DNA from: JAYSRU01 sp043720875
GTDB taxonomy: Bacteria > Bacteroidota > Bacteroidia > Flavobacteriales_D > Crocinitomicaceae
Direction of reading: 5' to 3'
Length of the DNA stretch: 23,561 nt
NCBI GenBank assembly: GCA_043720875.1
Contig: JAYSRU010000253.1
Location: forward strand, 1 to 23,561
The notes under the pieces are model-generated. The model was not told where the DNA came from and searched no databases. It saw only the letters and a list, made by a program, of their open reading frames with translations. Within the stretch, counting starts at the first letter, position 1, and every line of letters begins with the position of its first letter. The translations under genes were made by a program, and so were the position numbers. Shown here one piece after another: positions 7,257 through 16,081 of this stretch.

Positions 7257-9521
7257 ATGGTTTTCGATTTAGATATGATCAAGGCGATTTACGCCAAATA
7301 CCCTGAAAGGATTGCAGCAGCAAGAAAGTTGACTGGAAAAGCGTTAACACTTTCAGAGAAAATTCTTTACACTCACTTGTGGGAAGGAACACCTACTGCA
7401 GCACAAGAAAGAGGTAAATCTTATGTGGATTTTGCACCAGATCGTGTTGCGATGCAAGATGCAACTGCACAAATGGCTTTATTGCAATTTATGCAGGCAG
7501 GTAAACCTAAAGTTGCGGTACCATCAACGGTTCATGCGGATCACTTAATTCAAGCGCGCGTTGGTGCTTCAAAAGACTTACAAGAATCATTAAATCAAAA
7601 CAATGAGGTTTTTACCTTTTTATCGTCAATTTCAAACAAATATGGAATTGGTTTTTGGAAGCCAGGTGCTGGAATTATTCACCAAGTGGTTTTAGAGAAC
7701 TATGCTTTTCCGGGTGGAATGATGATCGGAACGGATTCTCACACAGTTAATGCTGGAGGATTAGGTATGGTAGCCATCGGCGTTGGTGGAGCTGACGCAG
7801 TTGATGTTATGGCTGGAATGGCTTGGGAATTAAAATTTCCAAAACTTATTGGTGTAAAATTAACTGGAACGTTAAGTGGTTGGGCTTCTGCCAAAGATGT
7901 TATCTTAAAAGTTGCCGACATTCTTACAGTAAAAGGTGGTACAGGTGCAATAGTTGAATATTTTGGTGACGGTGCAATCTCGTTATCGTGTACTGGAAAA
8001 GGAACTATTTGTAACATGGGGGCTGAAATAGGAGCCACTACTTCTACTTTTGGTTATGACGATTCTATGCGTCGTTACTTAAGTGCAACTGGAAGACAAG
8101 ATGTTGTAGATGCTGCAGATCAAATAGCAGAACATTTAACAGGTGACTCAGAAGTTTACGCTAATCCAGAAGCTTATTTTGATCAAGTAATTGAAATTAA
8201 TTTATCTGAATTAGAACCTTATATCAATGGTCCATTTACTCCGGACAGGGGAAACCCTATTTCAACGATGAAATCTGAAGCGATCGCTAATGGTTGGCCG
8301 TTAAAAGTTGATTGGGGATTAATTGGTTCTTGCACCAACTCTTCTTACGAAGATATGTCGAGAGCGGCTTCAATTGTAGAACAAGCCGTTGCACATGGCA
8401 TCACACCTAAAGCTGAATTCGGAATAAATCCAGGTTCAGAACAAGTGAGATATACTATCGAAAGAGATGGTATCATCGCAACGTTTGAAAAAATGGGAAC
8501 GAAAGTGTTTACCAATGCTTGTGGTCCATGTATCGGACAATGGGATCGTCCAGGAGCTGAAAAACAAGAGAAAAATACAATTATTCACTCTTTCAACAGA
8601 AATTTCGCCAAAAGAGCTGATGGCAACCCCAACACGCACGCTTTTGTTAGTTCCCCAGAAATAGTTGCTGCCATTGCAATTGCCGGTGACTTAGGTTTCA
8701 ACCCGCTAACAGATACATTAACAAATGATAAAGGAGAACAAATAAAATTAAATCCGCCAAAAGGAGATGAATTGCCTTCTCGTGGATTTGCTGTTGAAGA
8801 TGCAGGATACCAAGCACCGGCTGAGGATGGAAGCAATGTTCAAATTATAGTTTCACCAGATTCATCTCGCCTTCAATTGTTAGAAGAATTTCCAGCATGG
8901 AATGGAGAAAATATCTTGGGAGCTAAATTATTGATCAAAGCAGAAGGTAAATGTACTACAGATCATATTTCTATGGCTGGACCATGGTTGCGCTACAGAG
9001 GACATTTAGATAACATTTCAAATAACATGCTAATTGGTGCAGTTAATGCATTCGGTGGCGCCACAAATGCGGTTAAAAATCAACTTGATTCAACGGTTGG
9101 TGAAGTTCCTGCAGTTGCTAGAGCTTATAAAGCTGCAGCTGTTGCAAGTATTGTTGTTGGAGATCATAATTATGGTGAAGGTTCATCTCGTGAACATGCC
9201 GCTATGGAACCACGTCATTTAGGAGTTGCTGCAGTTTTAGTGAAATCATTTGCTAGAATTCATGAAACAAACCTTAAAAAACAAGGTATGTTAGGTTTAA
9301 CATTTGCTAACGAAGCTGACTATAACTTAATCAAGGAAGACGACACCATTAACTTTATCGATTTAAAATCATTTAGTGTTGGTAAGCCATTAACCTTAGA
9401 GTTTGTCCATATGGATGGGTCAAGTGATTTAATCATTGCCAACCACACGTATAATCAACAACAAATTGGTTGGTTTAAGGCTGGCTCTGCACTAGCATTA
9501 ATAAAGGCAGAACAAAATTAA
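7257..9521 (+). CDS. acn: Aconitate hydratase (mitochondrial-type aconitase)
   Basis: Aconitase interconverts citrate and isocitrate in the TCA cycle through a labile [4Fe-4S] cluster. The 754-residue protein matches the mitochondrial-type aconitase branch used by Bacteroidota rather than AcnB. Visible motifs include GTDSHTVNAGGLGMVAIGVG, SCTNSS with cluster ligand C359, and ACGPCIGQW with ligands C422 and C425. The C-terminal swivel domain carries GEGSSREHAAMEPRHLG and the SFARIHETNLKKQG segment. The ATG at 7257 follows an A-rich leader and a good -7 element, and no upstream alternative is needed. A strong terminator follows 7 bases after the stop, so it appears to be transcribed alone. Confidence 0.97.
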   Translation: MVFDLDMIKAIYAKYPERIAAARKLTGKALTLSEKILYTHLWEGTPTAAQERGKSYVDFAPDRVAMQDATAQMALLQFMQAGKPKVAVPSTVHADHLIQARVGASKDLQESLNQNNEVFTFLSSISNKYGIGFWKPGAGIIHQVVLENYAFPGGMMIGTDSHTVNAGGLGMVAIGVGGADAVDVMAGMAWELKFPKLIGVKLTGTLSGWASAKDVILKVADILTVKGGTGAIVEYFGDGAISLSCTGKGTICNMGAEIGATTSTFGYDDSMRRYLSATGRQDVVDAADQIAEHLTGDSEVYANPEAYFDQVIEINLSELEPYINGPFTPDRGNPISTMKSEAIANGWPLKVDWGLIGSCTNSSYEDMSRAASIVEQAVAHGITPKAEFGINPGSEQVRYTIERDGIIATFEKMGTKVFTNACGPCIGQWDRPGAEKQEKNTIIHSFNRNFAKRADGNPNTHAFVSSPEIVAAIAIAGDLGFNPLTDTLTNDKGEQIKLNPPKGDELPSRGFAVEDAGYQAPAEDGSNVQIIVSPDSSRLQLLEEFPAWNGENILGAKLLIKAEGKCTTDHISMAGPWLRYRGHLDNISNNMLIGAVNAFGGATNAVKNQLDSTVGEVPAVARAYKAAAVASIVVGDHNYGEGSSREHAAMEPRHLGVAAVLVKSFARIHETNLKKQGMLGLTFANEADYNLIKEDDTINFIDLKSFSVGKPLTLEFVHMDGSSDLIIANHTYNQQQIGWFKAGSALALIKAEQN

Positions 9522-9528
9522 GCATATA

Positions 9529-9562
9529 AAGCCGTCCTTTAATTTGAAGGATGGCTTTTTTA
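9529..9562 (+). terminator. Rho-independent terminator after aconitase
   Basis: AAGCCGTCCTT pairs with AAGGATGGCTT (one G-T wobble) around a short loop, then a run of T. The stem starts 7 bases after the aconitase stop codon. Confidence 0.9.
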
Positions 9563-9607
9563 TTTCTTTTGAAAGCAATATATACTAAACTGTAAAGTTT
9601 TAAGCAT

Positions 9608-10237
9608 ATGAGATTTTTGATTTTCGTTTCGGTTATTTTATTGAATACATCCTCCCTATTTAGTCAAGCAGTTAGGGCTAAAGATTTTATTATTCAAGCA
9701 AATTATGGCTTATATTCATTCCCTTATTTTTTCGAAGATGAGTTGCCTACAGGCTCCTTTAACGTAGACACAAAAATTATTCATCCTTCTGGTATTTTAG
9801 CTGAGTATTTTATTGCTGATCGAATTTCTATCGGAATAGATGCCAATTTAAAAAGAACCACTAGAACCTATTCCAAAATTGATCCTGTTTACAATATACT
9901 AACTGGCCTCGATGAGAATGTTCAGTTTAATTATTTGTACGAAATCAAACAGCTGCGTTTGTGTGGTAGAATTGATTACCACATTGTAACTAAAAGTACA
10001 AAATTTGACTTTTATGGAGGGATTGGAGTAGGCCTGAAATATACATTTGAAAATTCTTTTAAAAACGATGAAAGAATAAAATTGTATTCACCAGTAATTG
10101 AAGATTTAGGAATGGGTTTTTACTCTTTAAGACTTTGCTTAGGCGGAAGGTATTTTATCACCAGAAATTTCGGGATCAATTCTGAAATTGGACTTGGAGG
10201 TGCAATAGTTAACGCTGGACTTTTCGTTAAATTCTGA
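9608..10237 (+). CDS. Small outer-membrane beta-barrel protein, function unknown
   Basis: A 209-residue protein with a signal peptide (hydrophobic core MRFLIFVSVILLNTSSLFS, cleavage probably near SQA|V). The rest alternates polar and hydrophobic residues in short strands: YGGIGVGLKYTFENSF, FYSLRLCLGGRYFITRNFGI, EIGLGGAIVNAGLFVKF. It ends in phenylalanine, as expected for BAM substrates. This fits the porin-family/OMP_b-brl class of small barrels of roughly eight strands. It follows the aconitase terminator and precedes radC by 76 bases with no recognised promoter. The specific function cannot be told from sequence. Confidence 0.8.
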   Translation: MRFLIFVSVILLNTSSLFSQAVRAKDFIIQANYGLYSFPYFFEDELPTGSFNVDTKIIHPSGILAEYFIADRISIGIDANLKRTTRTYSKIDPVYNILTGLDENVQFNYLYEIKQLRLCGRIDYHIVTKSTKFDFYGGIGVGLKYTFENSFKNDERIKLYSPVIEDLGMGFYSLRLCLGGRYFITRNFGINSEIGLGGAIVNAGLFVKF

Positions 10238-10313
10238 AAAAACAATCTTTTTAATGCTATTTTTATTAGAATAATACAAGATCATTCTTTATCTTAGTAT
10301 CAAAGTAAATTGG

Positions 10314-11009
10314 ATGCAAGGTATAGCTATAAAAAATTGGGCAATCGATGATCGACCAAGAGAAAAACTCATACAAAACGGAGAGAAAACGCTCTCAGAC
10401 GCCGAACTCATAGCAATATTGATAGGCTCAGGCAGCAAATCAAAAAGTGCATTAGATTTAGCTCGAGAAATGCTTAATGATGCAGAACAACAATTCTCGA
10501 ATTTGAGTAAAAAAGGATTTAAGCAACTATGTTCCTACTCTGGAATTGGCGCATCAAAAGCAGTAACATTACTTGCAACTTTCGAATTAGCCAAACGCTA
10601 TAATTTCGCCACGGATGGCTTAGAGAAAAAAGCAATTCGTTCCTCTCAAGATGCCTATAATTTTTTGAAATTACCTTTCATTGGGCTTGGTCACGAAGAA
10701 GTGCATTTATGTTTATTGAATCGAGCCAATATCCCGATTCATTACATGCAATTATTCAAAGGTGGAATTCATGAATCATCGGTAGATCCAAAATTAGTAT
10801 TTCACCATGCTTTAACACACAAAGCTTCTAGTATTATTTTGGCTCATAATCATCCTAGCGGAAATCTGGTTCCAAGTGACGCTGACAAGAAAATAACCTT
10901 TAATTTAGCACAAATTGGAAGAATTATGGATATCACGTTACAAGACCACATTATTGTGACGGATAATGGCTATTTTAGCTTCCTCGATTCAGGTATACTT
11001 ATAAAATGA
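10314..11009 (+). CDS. radC: RadC family JAMM/MPN-domain protein
   Basis: A 231-residue RadC/DUF2466 protein. The N-terminal half has a helix-hairpin-helix-like segment (AELIAILIGSGSKSKSALDLAREML and GIGASKAVTLLATFELAKR). The C-terminal JAMM domain holds a complete metal-site motif: H178, H180, S188 and D191 in HNHPSGNLVPSDAD. RadC was once linked to DNA repair, but that role is doubtful; JAMM domains are often metalloproteases or deubiquitinase-like isopeptidases, so its substrate is unknown. The stop overlaps the wecB start in ATGA, a 4-base overlap, so it leads a translationally coupled group despite having no obvious link to glycan metabolism. Confidence 0.94.
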   Translation: MQGIAIKNWAIDDRPREKLIQNGEKTLSDAELIAILIGSGSKSKSALDLAREMLNDAEQQFSNLSKKGFKQLCSYSGIGASKAVTLLATFELAKRYNFATDGLEKKAIRSSQDAYNFLKLPFIGLGHEEVHLCLLNRANIPIHYMQLFKGGIHESSVDPKLVFHHALTHKASSIILAHNHPSGNLVPSDADKKITFNLAQIGRIMDITLQDHIIVTDNGYFSFLDSGILIK

Positions 11010-12151
11010 AGAAAATAATAACAATAATTGGCGCTCGACCACAGATCATCAAAGCATCTGCGCTTTCTCGTGCTATTCGTTTAGGTTTTAAAGATAAAAT
11101 TGAAGAAAAAATAGTTCACACAGGTCAGCATTATGACACAAACATGAGCGACATCTTTTTTACTGAATTAGGTATTCCACTTCCAGATTTCAACCTAGCT
11201 GTTGGTTCACAAAGTCATGGCGCTCAAACTGCGATGATGATTGAAAAGTTAGAAGAAATATTTACCGCTGAAAAACCTGATGCAGTTGTAGTTTATGGTG
11301 ATACAAATTCAACCCTTGCTGCTGCAATTGCTGCCTCTAAAATTGGTATTTCATTAATTCATATTGAAGCTGGATTACGCTCTTTCAACAAAGCAATGCC
11401 TGAGGAGATTAATCGAATAATGTGTGATCACGTGAGTACTTTGTTATTTTCACCAACTAGTTCAGGAATCAATAATTTAAAGAAAGAAGGGTTTAGCTTA
11501 ACTATAAACCCAACAGCTACATTAGATCATCCAAACGTATACCACTGTGGTGATATCATGTATGACAACAGTCTGTATTTTAGTGCAATTGCTGATTCCA
11601 AATCCACTATTATTAAAGATTTAGGATTAACGCCTAACCATTTTATATTAACTACAATTCACCGAAATGCCAACACAGATGACGCAAAACGCCTCAGCGA
11701 TATCATTCGTGCATTAATAAAATCCGTTGAAACGCATAACTTAACGTTGGTTTTACCGCTACATCCCAGAACTCAAAAAATGTTACCCATTCAATTGGAA
11801 ACATCTTTATACAACGAACTGACCAATAACCCTAAGATCAAAATTATTGATCCAGTTGGTTTCTTTGACATTATTGCACTTGAAAAAAACTCAAAGCTTA
11901 TTGTTACAGATAGCGGAGGACTTCAGAAAGAAGCCTACTTTTTTGGAAAGCCTTGTGTTATTTTAAGAGAACAAACAGAATGGGTAGAAATTGTTGATGC
12001 AGGAAATGCCGTTTTGGTTGATGCTGATGCTGACAAAATAATTCTTGCCATAAATGAATTCTTAACGAATTTCAATCAACCATTTCCAGCTTTATTTGGT
12101 GACGGTCAAGCTGGGACATTTATTTGTGAAAAAATAGTTTCCGATTTATAA
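11006..12151 (+). CDS. wecB: UDP-N-acetylglucosamine 2-epimerase (non-hydrolysing)
   Basis: A cytoplasmic enzyme that converts UDP-GlcNAc to UDP-ManNAc, a precursor for surface polysaccharides. The 381-residue length is normal. Family motifs are all present: IIGARPQIIKA at the N-terminus, HTGQHYD, VVYGDTNSTLAAA, HIEAGLRSF, MPEEINRIMCD, HRNANTDD, and the C-terminal nucleotide-binding segment TDSGGLQKEAYFFGKP. It overlaps radC by 4 bases and the next gene by one base (TAATG). No WecC-type UDP-ManNAc dehydrogenase is in the window, so the UDP-ManNAc either feeds a pathway encoded elsewhere or is used without oxidation. Confidence 0.95.
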   Translation: MKKIITIIGARPQIIKASALSRAIRLGFKDKIEEKIVHTGQHYDTNMSDIFFTELGIPLPDFNLAVGSQSHGAQTAMMIEKLEEIFTAEKPDAVVVYGDTNSTLAAAIAASKIGISLIHIEAGLRSFNKAMPEEINRIMCDHVSTLLFSPTSSGINNLKKEGFSLTINPTATLDHPNVYHCGDIMYDNSLYFSAIADSKSTIIKDLGLTPNHFILTTIHRNANTDDAKRLSDIIRALIKSVETHNLTLVLPLHPRTQKMLPIQLETSLYNELTNNPKIKIIDPVGFFDIIALEKNSKLIVTDSGGLQKEAYFFGKPCVILREQTEWVEIVDAGNAVLVDADADKIILAINEFLTNFNQPFPALFGDGQAGTFICEKIVSDL

Positions 12152-13443
12152 TGCTTACGATTTATTCTGAAACCATAACAGAACGTTTAATTTACACGTT
12201 TAATTTCATCTTTAAAGATCGAAACATAGACTATAAATTCACGAATGATAAAGCTCACATCCTTCAGTTGCATTATCCAAAGATTAATTTCTCTAAAATT
12301 GATTTAGCGGGAATTCATAAAATTGAACCTTCGTCATTTCTTTTTGATGAATCCATGGTACAACCAGATTTAGGTCTTGGTAATTATGAAGGAATGGAAA
12401 CACTGAGTTTTGGTGGAGTTTCAGATCTTCCTGCCGCACTATTCTATTGCCTTTCTAGGTTCGAAGAATACGGCAGCCATCAAAGAGATCAACATGATCG
12501 CTACTTGTCTAAATTCAGTGTTCAGCACAAATATGATTGGATGGAGTTTGTAATTTGTGACAGATGGGCTGAGCATTTCATCCTATCATTAGAAAAGATC
12601 TTAGCCGTTGAATTTAATCCCATAACACCACACTATTCTTACGTACCCACATTTGACATCGACAACACCTATGCCTTCAAATGGAAAAACAAATGGAGAC
12701 AAGTAGCCGCAAAATGGCGTGAAAAAATTAAGGGAGATACTGCAAGAATGGAAGCGCGTAAAAACTTTACAAGCAACGGTTCCAAAGATCCTTACGATAC
12801 CTTTGACATCATTCTTGCGCTAGCTAAAACTCCCATTGAACCCCTAGTTTTTTGGCACTTAGGAGATTATTCCGATTTTGATAAAAATATACATTGGCAA
12901 GACCTCAGGCATCAACAATTAATTCAACACGTTTCCGAAAAAATAGAAATCGGTTTACACCCTAGTTATAAAAGCAATACTTCTTTCGCGCTATTGAACG
13001 AGGAAAAAAATCGCTTAAATTCAATTTTGGGTCCTGAAAAAAACACAATACATAGTCGACAACACTTTCTGAAATTAAAAATTCCACTTACCTATCAACG
13101 CTTAATAAAAGCTGGATTTACGCATGATTATACCATGGGATATGCCGATTGTGTTGGATTTCGAGCGGGAACAGCACGTCCTCATTTCTTCTTTGATCTT
13201 GATCAAAACGAAACTACAAAATTACTAGTTCATCCCTTTGCATATATGGATGGGACTTTGAATGAATATTTGAAACTTGCCCCTATTGATGCCGAAGCTA
13301 AAATAAAAGCATTAGTAAACGAAGTAAAAAAATATGGCGGTGAATTCATTTGCATTTGGCACAACGAAACAATTGGTGAATTCGGAAAATGGAAAGGATG
13401 GAAATCAGTGTTAGACTATACAACAAGAATCGCAAATGTTTGA
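12151..13443 (+). CDS. CE4-like polysaccharide deacetylase family protein with DUF7033-type N-terminus
   Basis: A 430-residue protein with no signal peptide. The N-terminal part (about 1-150) contains DLPAALFYCLSRFEEYG and a DRYLSKFS stretch, as in DUF7033. The remainder resembles the NodB-like fold of an uncharacterised CE4 branch. TFDIDN (D169, D171) replaces the classical TFDDG, and GLHPSYK gives one histidine (H270) where classical enzymes have HxxxH. SRQHFLKLKIPLTY and GFRAGTARPHFFFD supply the arginine motif, and IWHNE a late histidine. As I recall, these variants are normal for the branch, so they are not damage here. The start overlaps the wecB stop by one base. Deacetylase activity and substrate are inferred, not shown. 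Confidence 0.85.
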   Translation: MLTIYSETITERLIYTFNFIFKDRNIDYKFTNDKAHILQLHYPKINFSKIDLAGIHKIEPSSFLFDESMVQPDLGLGNYEGMETLSFGGVSDLPAALFYCLSRFEEYGSHQRDQHDRYLSKFSVQHKYDWMEFVICDRWAEHFILSLEKILAVEFNPITPHYSYVPTFDIDNTYAFKWKNKWRQVAAKWREKIKGDTARMEARKNFTSNGSKDPYDTFDIILALAKTPIEPLVFWHLGDYSDFDKNIHWQDLRHQQLIQHVSEKIEIGLHPSYKSNTSFALLNEEKNRLNSILGPEKNTIHSRQHFLKLKIPLTYQRLIKAGFTHDYTMGYADCVGFRAGTARPHFFFDLDQNETTKLLVHPFAYMDGTLNEYLKLAPIDAEAKIKALVNEVKKYGGEFICIWHNETIGEFGKWKGWKSVLDYTTRIANV

Positions 13444-14377
13444 AATGAAATCAACTTTAGAACTAAGGAAAGATAAGCTTTCACTCATTCACGGTAAGCC
13501 AATCGTATTAATCGGTTCTTGTTTTTCAACAGAAATTGGAAATCGATTTTCAAATGCCGGTTTTGAAACAGTACACAATAGTTTCGGAACCATTTTTCAT
13601 CCAACAGCCATTGCAAAACTTTTGTCTTTTCCAATGAATTTTGAAGATTCTATTTTTCAAAAAGAGGAATATTATTTGTCTTGGAATGCTGCTGGAACAC
13701 TATGGAACATGGACAAAGAAGAGCTTCTACTCGATCTAAATGGCAAACACGCTCACTTGCATGCACAACTAAAAGCAGCACAAGCCCTTTTCATTACATT
13801 TGGAACAGCCTGGGAGTATTATAACATACAAACCGATGAAACAGTAGCGAACTGTCATAAAATGAATTCAAACTTATTTGAAAAAAGATTAACCTGCACT
13901 GCTGATTTGATTGCAAATGCTCGTTATTGTATTGAAGGACTAAATTCGCTGTACCCGAATCTAACTATTATACTAACCGTAAGTCCGGTACGCCATTTAC
14001 GAGACGGAATTATTGAAAACAACCGAAGTAAAGCGCGTTTATTAGAAATGGTGCATGCTCTTTGTGAAACTCATTCAGCCTATGTGAGTTATTTCCCATC
14101 ATATGATTTAATCCTTGATGATTTGCGTGATTATAGATTTTTTGAAGCAGACTTGGCACATCCGAACAAGCAAGCCATCGATTATGTATGGTCAGGTATC
14201 AAAACAAAGTACATGGATACAGCAACACTATCTCTTTGTAAAAAGGTTGAAAATGCTAGAACACTCGTACAACACAAAACCATTCATGTTGGTACAATGG
14301 AAGCAGAACAATTGGAGCAAAAAAAAACGCAAATCCTTTCGGAAATGCGTTCTAACCCATTAATTTATTGGGATTAA
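13436..14377 (+). CDS. GSCFA domain-containing protein (SGNH-hydrolase-like)
   Basis: A 313-residue protein with the defining GSCFS motif at residues 27-31 (IVLIGSCFSTEIGNRF), followed by NSFGTIFHPTAIAKLL. A DLAHPN segment at 239-244 (D239, H242) looks like the DxxH block V of SGNH esterases, and FITFGTAWEYY and ILTVSPVRHLRDG occupy the middle blocks. The GSCFA family has no assigned reaction; an esterase or acyltransferase role on a glycan is inference. No signal peptide is present. The start overlaps the preceding gene by 8 bases; an ATG nine bases later (13445) is an alternative. Its stop codon shares TTAA with that of the convergent transporter gene. Confidence 0.88.
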   Translation: MFEMKSTLELRKDKLSLIHGKPIVLIGSCFSTEIGNRFSNAGFETVHNSFGTIFHPTAIAKLLSFPMNFEDSIFQKEEYYLSWNAAGTLWNMDKEELLLDLNGKHAHLHAQLKAAQALFITFGTAWEYYNIQTDETVANCHKMNSNLFEKRLTCTADLIANARYCIEGLNSLYPNLTIILTVSPVRHLRDGIIENNRSKARLLEMVHALCETHSAYVSYFPSYDLILDDLRDYRFFEADLAHPNKQAIDYVWSGIKTKYMDTATLSLCKKVENARTLVQHKTIHVGTMEAEQLEQKKTQILSEMRSNPLIYWD

Positions 14378-15999
14378 ACTTTATATTCTTTAAAGACTTT
14401 ATTCAACCAGCGCAACATCAATGCTAGAATCATAGTTGCTACACACAGTAATCCAAAATTCACTAAGAAGAAATTAGATTTATCTTCATAACCATCCCAC
14501 AATGAAGACAATACACCTGAAAGCTTATTTCCAATTGATGTTGAAATAAACCAACCACCCATCATTAAGGCCATTAAACGTGGAGGAGATAATTTTGAAA
14601 CAATAGACAAACCAATTGGACTCAAGAAAAGTTCACCCACTGTAACCACTCCGTAGGTTGCAAAAAACCACCAATAGCTCGCTTTATGTGCACCGTTACC
14701 TGAAGCGTAAACAGCAGCAACCATTACCAAGCAGCTTAATGCTGTGATAAATAAACCAATAGCCAATTTATTTGGCGACGATGGCTCTCTACCTCTACGA
14801 CGTAAAAACTTAAATAATGCGACAATAAATGGTGTTAATACAATTACCCAAAACGGATTAACAGATTGAAAAATTTGAGTATTAAACAAATAGATAGATT
14901 CACCCTGTTTAGGTTTTTCGGATTCCGGCATATTTTTAAAATAATTCGGAAGTTGAAATGCTAGTTTTTCTGGATTAACAGGTCGGTAATGCTTATCCAA
15001 TACTTTCGTTTCAACAGTATCTGTTTGCATTGTTTTTTTCTCTACTAATTTGATAGCAAACAAACTTGACGCAATTGCTTCCGGAGCTTTTCTGTCTGTA
15101 TAATTTTCTGCCCAAGTATTTAATGTAGAACCGTTCTGTTTGAAAATTGCCCAAAAAGGAATTACTGCTAAGAAAATTGCAAGTAAGGCACCAATAGCTC
15201 TTCTGTCTTCCTTTGGAGCAGATTTCCAAATATATCCGAAGAAAAATAGAACCGGAATACAAGCAAACAAAAAGGCATCTGTCGCTTTATCTTTCACCAT
15301 TACAGGCATAAGCATGGCGATACCCGCAAAAATAATTGCTGGAAAAATCACGATGGACAACACTTTCCAGAGTGGAGCCTCTCCAGCCACTTTAGGTTTT
15401 ACTTTGTCGACATGTGCATAATGCTTTGTTCCAATCATGAAAATTGCTACACCAATGAACATTCCAATACCAGCCGCCAAAAACGCTGCACCAAAACCGT
15501 AAACATTGTATAAAATTGAACTAATGATATTACAAGCAAATGCCCCAATATTGATTCCCATGTAAAAAATATTGTAGCCTTCATCCTTTCTCGCCTTGAA
15601 CCGATCTTCGTTGTAAAGATTTCCAAGCAAGGTTGAAATATTGGGTTTAAACAAACCATTTCCCAAAATAACCAATACCATCGAAGTGTAAAGCATTGGT
15701 ATCGAGTGAATGGACATGGTGCAATACCCAACGCCCATCAATATACCTCCCAATATTATGGGTAAACGATACCCCAGCAAGCGATCTGCAAGTAATCCAC
15801 CAATAAACGGCGTAAAGAAAACTAATGCGATGAACGTTCCATACAAATTGGATGCTTCTGCTTCTGAAAATTTGAATCCGTTAACAGTATCCTTAAGGTA
15901 TAGCGTGAAAATTCCGATCATTAAATAATATCCGAACCTTTCCCACATTTCGGATAGAAATAAGTAAGGTAATGCTTTTGGATGTTTTTGTTCTGCCAT
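14374..15999 (-). CDS. POT-family proton-coupled oligopeptide transporter (peptide MFS transporter), copy 1
   Basis: A 541-residue inner-membrane protein with many hydrophobic segments, belonging to the POT/PTR2 branch of the major facilitator superfamily, which imports di- and tripeptides with protons. The proton-coupling motif reads EMWERFGYY (ExxERFxYY) near residue 17. The GGLLADRLLGYR loop and the PTR2 signature FYMGINIGAF are present. A soluble insert of about 80 residues (roughly 295-378) separates two central membrane segments and is longer than in E. coli DtpA as I recall it. The gene lies downstream of a second POT gene, with a terminator and 82 bases between them and no clear promoter of its own. 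Confidence 0.93.
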   Translation of the reverse strand: MAEQKHPKALPYLFLSEMWERFGYYLMIGIFTLYLKDTVNGFKFSEAEASNLYGTFIALVFFTPFIGGLLADRLLGYRLPIILGGILMGVGYCTMSIHSIPMLYTSMVLVILGNGLFKPNISTLLGNLYNEDRFKARKDEGYNIFYMGINIGAFACNIISSILYNVYGFGAAFLAAGIGMFIGVAIFMIGTKHYAHVDKVKPKVAGEAPLWKVLSIVIFPAIIFAGIAMLMPVMVKDKATDAFLFACIPVLFFFGYIWKSAPKEDRRAIGALLAIFLAVIPFWAIFKQNGSTLNTWAENYTDRKAPEAIASSLFAIKLVEKKTMQTDTVETKVLDKHYRPVNPEKLAFQLPNYFKNMPESEKPKQGESIYLFNTQIFQSVNPFWVIVLTPFIVALFKFLRRRGREPSSPNKLAIGLFITALSCLVMVAAVYASGNGAHKASYWWFFATYGVVTVGELFLSPIGLSIVSKLSPPRLMALMMGGWFISTSIGNKLSGVLSSLWDGYEDKSNFFLVNFGLLCVATMILALMLRWLNKVFKEYKV

Positions 16000-16032
16000 G
16001 TTTTTAGTGTATTTTATACTTCTATATATTAA

Positions 16033-16065
16033 AAAAGGGTGACGTTGGAATTACATCACCCTTTT
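16033..16065 (-). terminator. Rho-independent terminator between the two transporter genes
   Basis: A perfect 10-bp stem, AAAAGGGTGA paired with TCACCCTTTT, with a 13-base loop. On the minus strand it is followed by a T run, so it should end or attenuate transcription from the upstream transporter gene (16082-17920). The stem also has a T-rich flank in the plus direction. Confidence 0.85.
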
Positions 16066-16081
16066 ATTACTGTTATTTTAA

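Noticed and set aside
12151..13443. Calling the CE4-like protein a damaged or inactive pseudogene because of its altered motifs
   Set aside because: The frame is intact and coupled to its neighbours, and the same motif variants are, as I recall, usual for this Bacteroidota branch.
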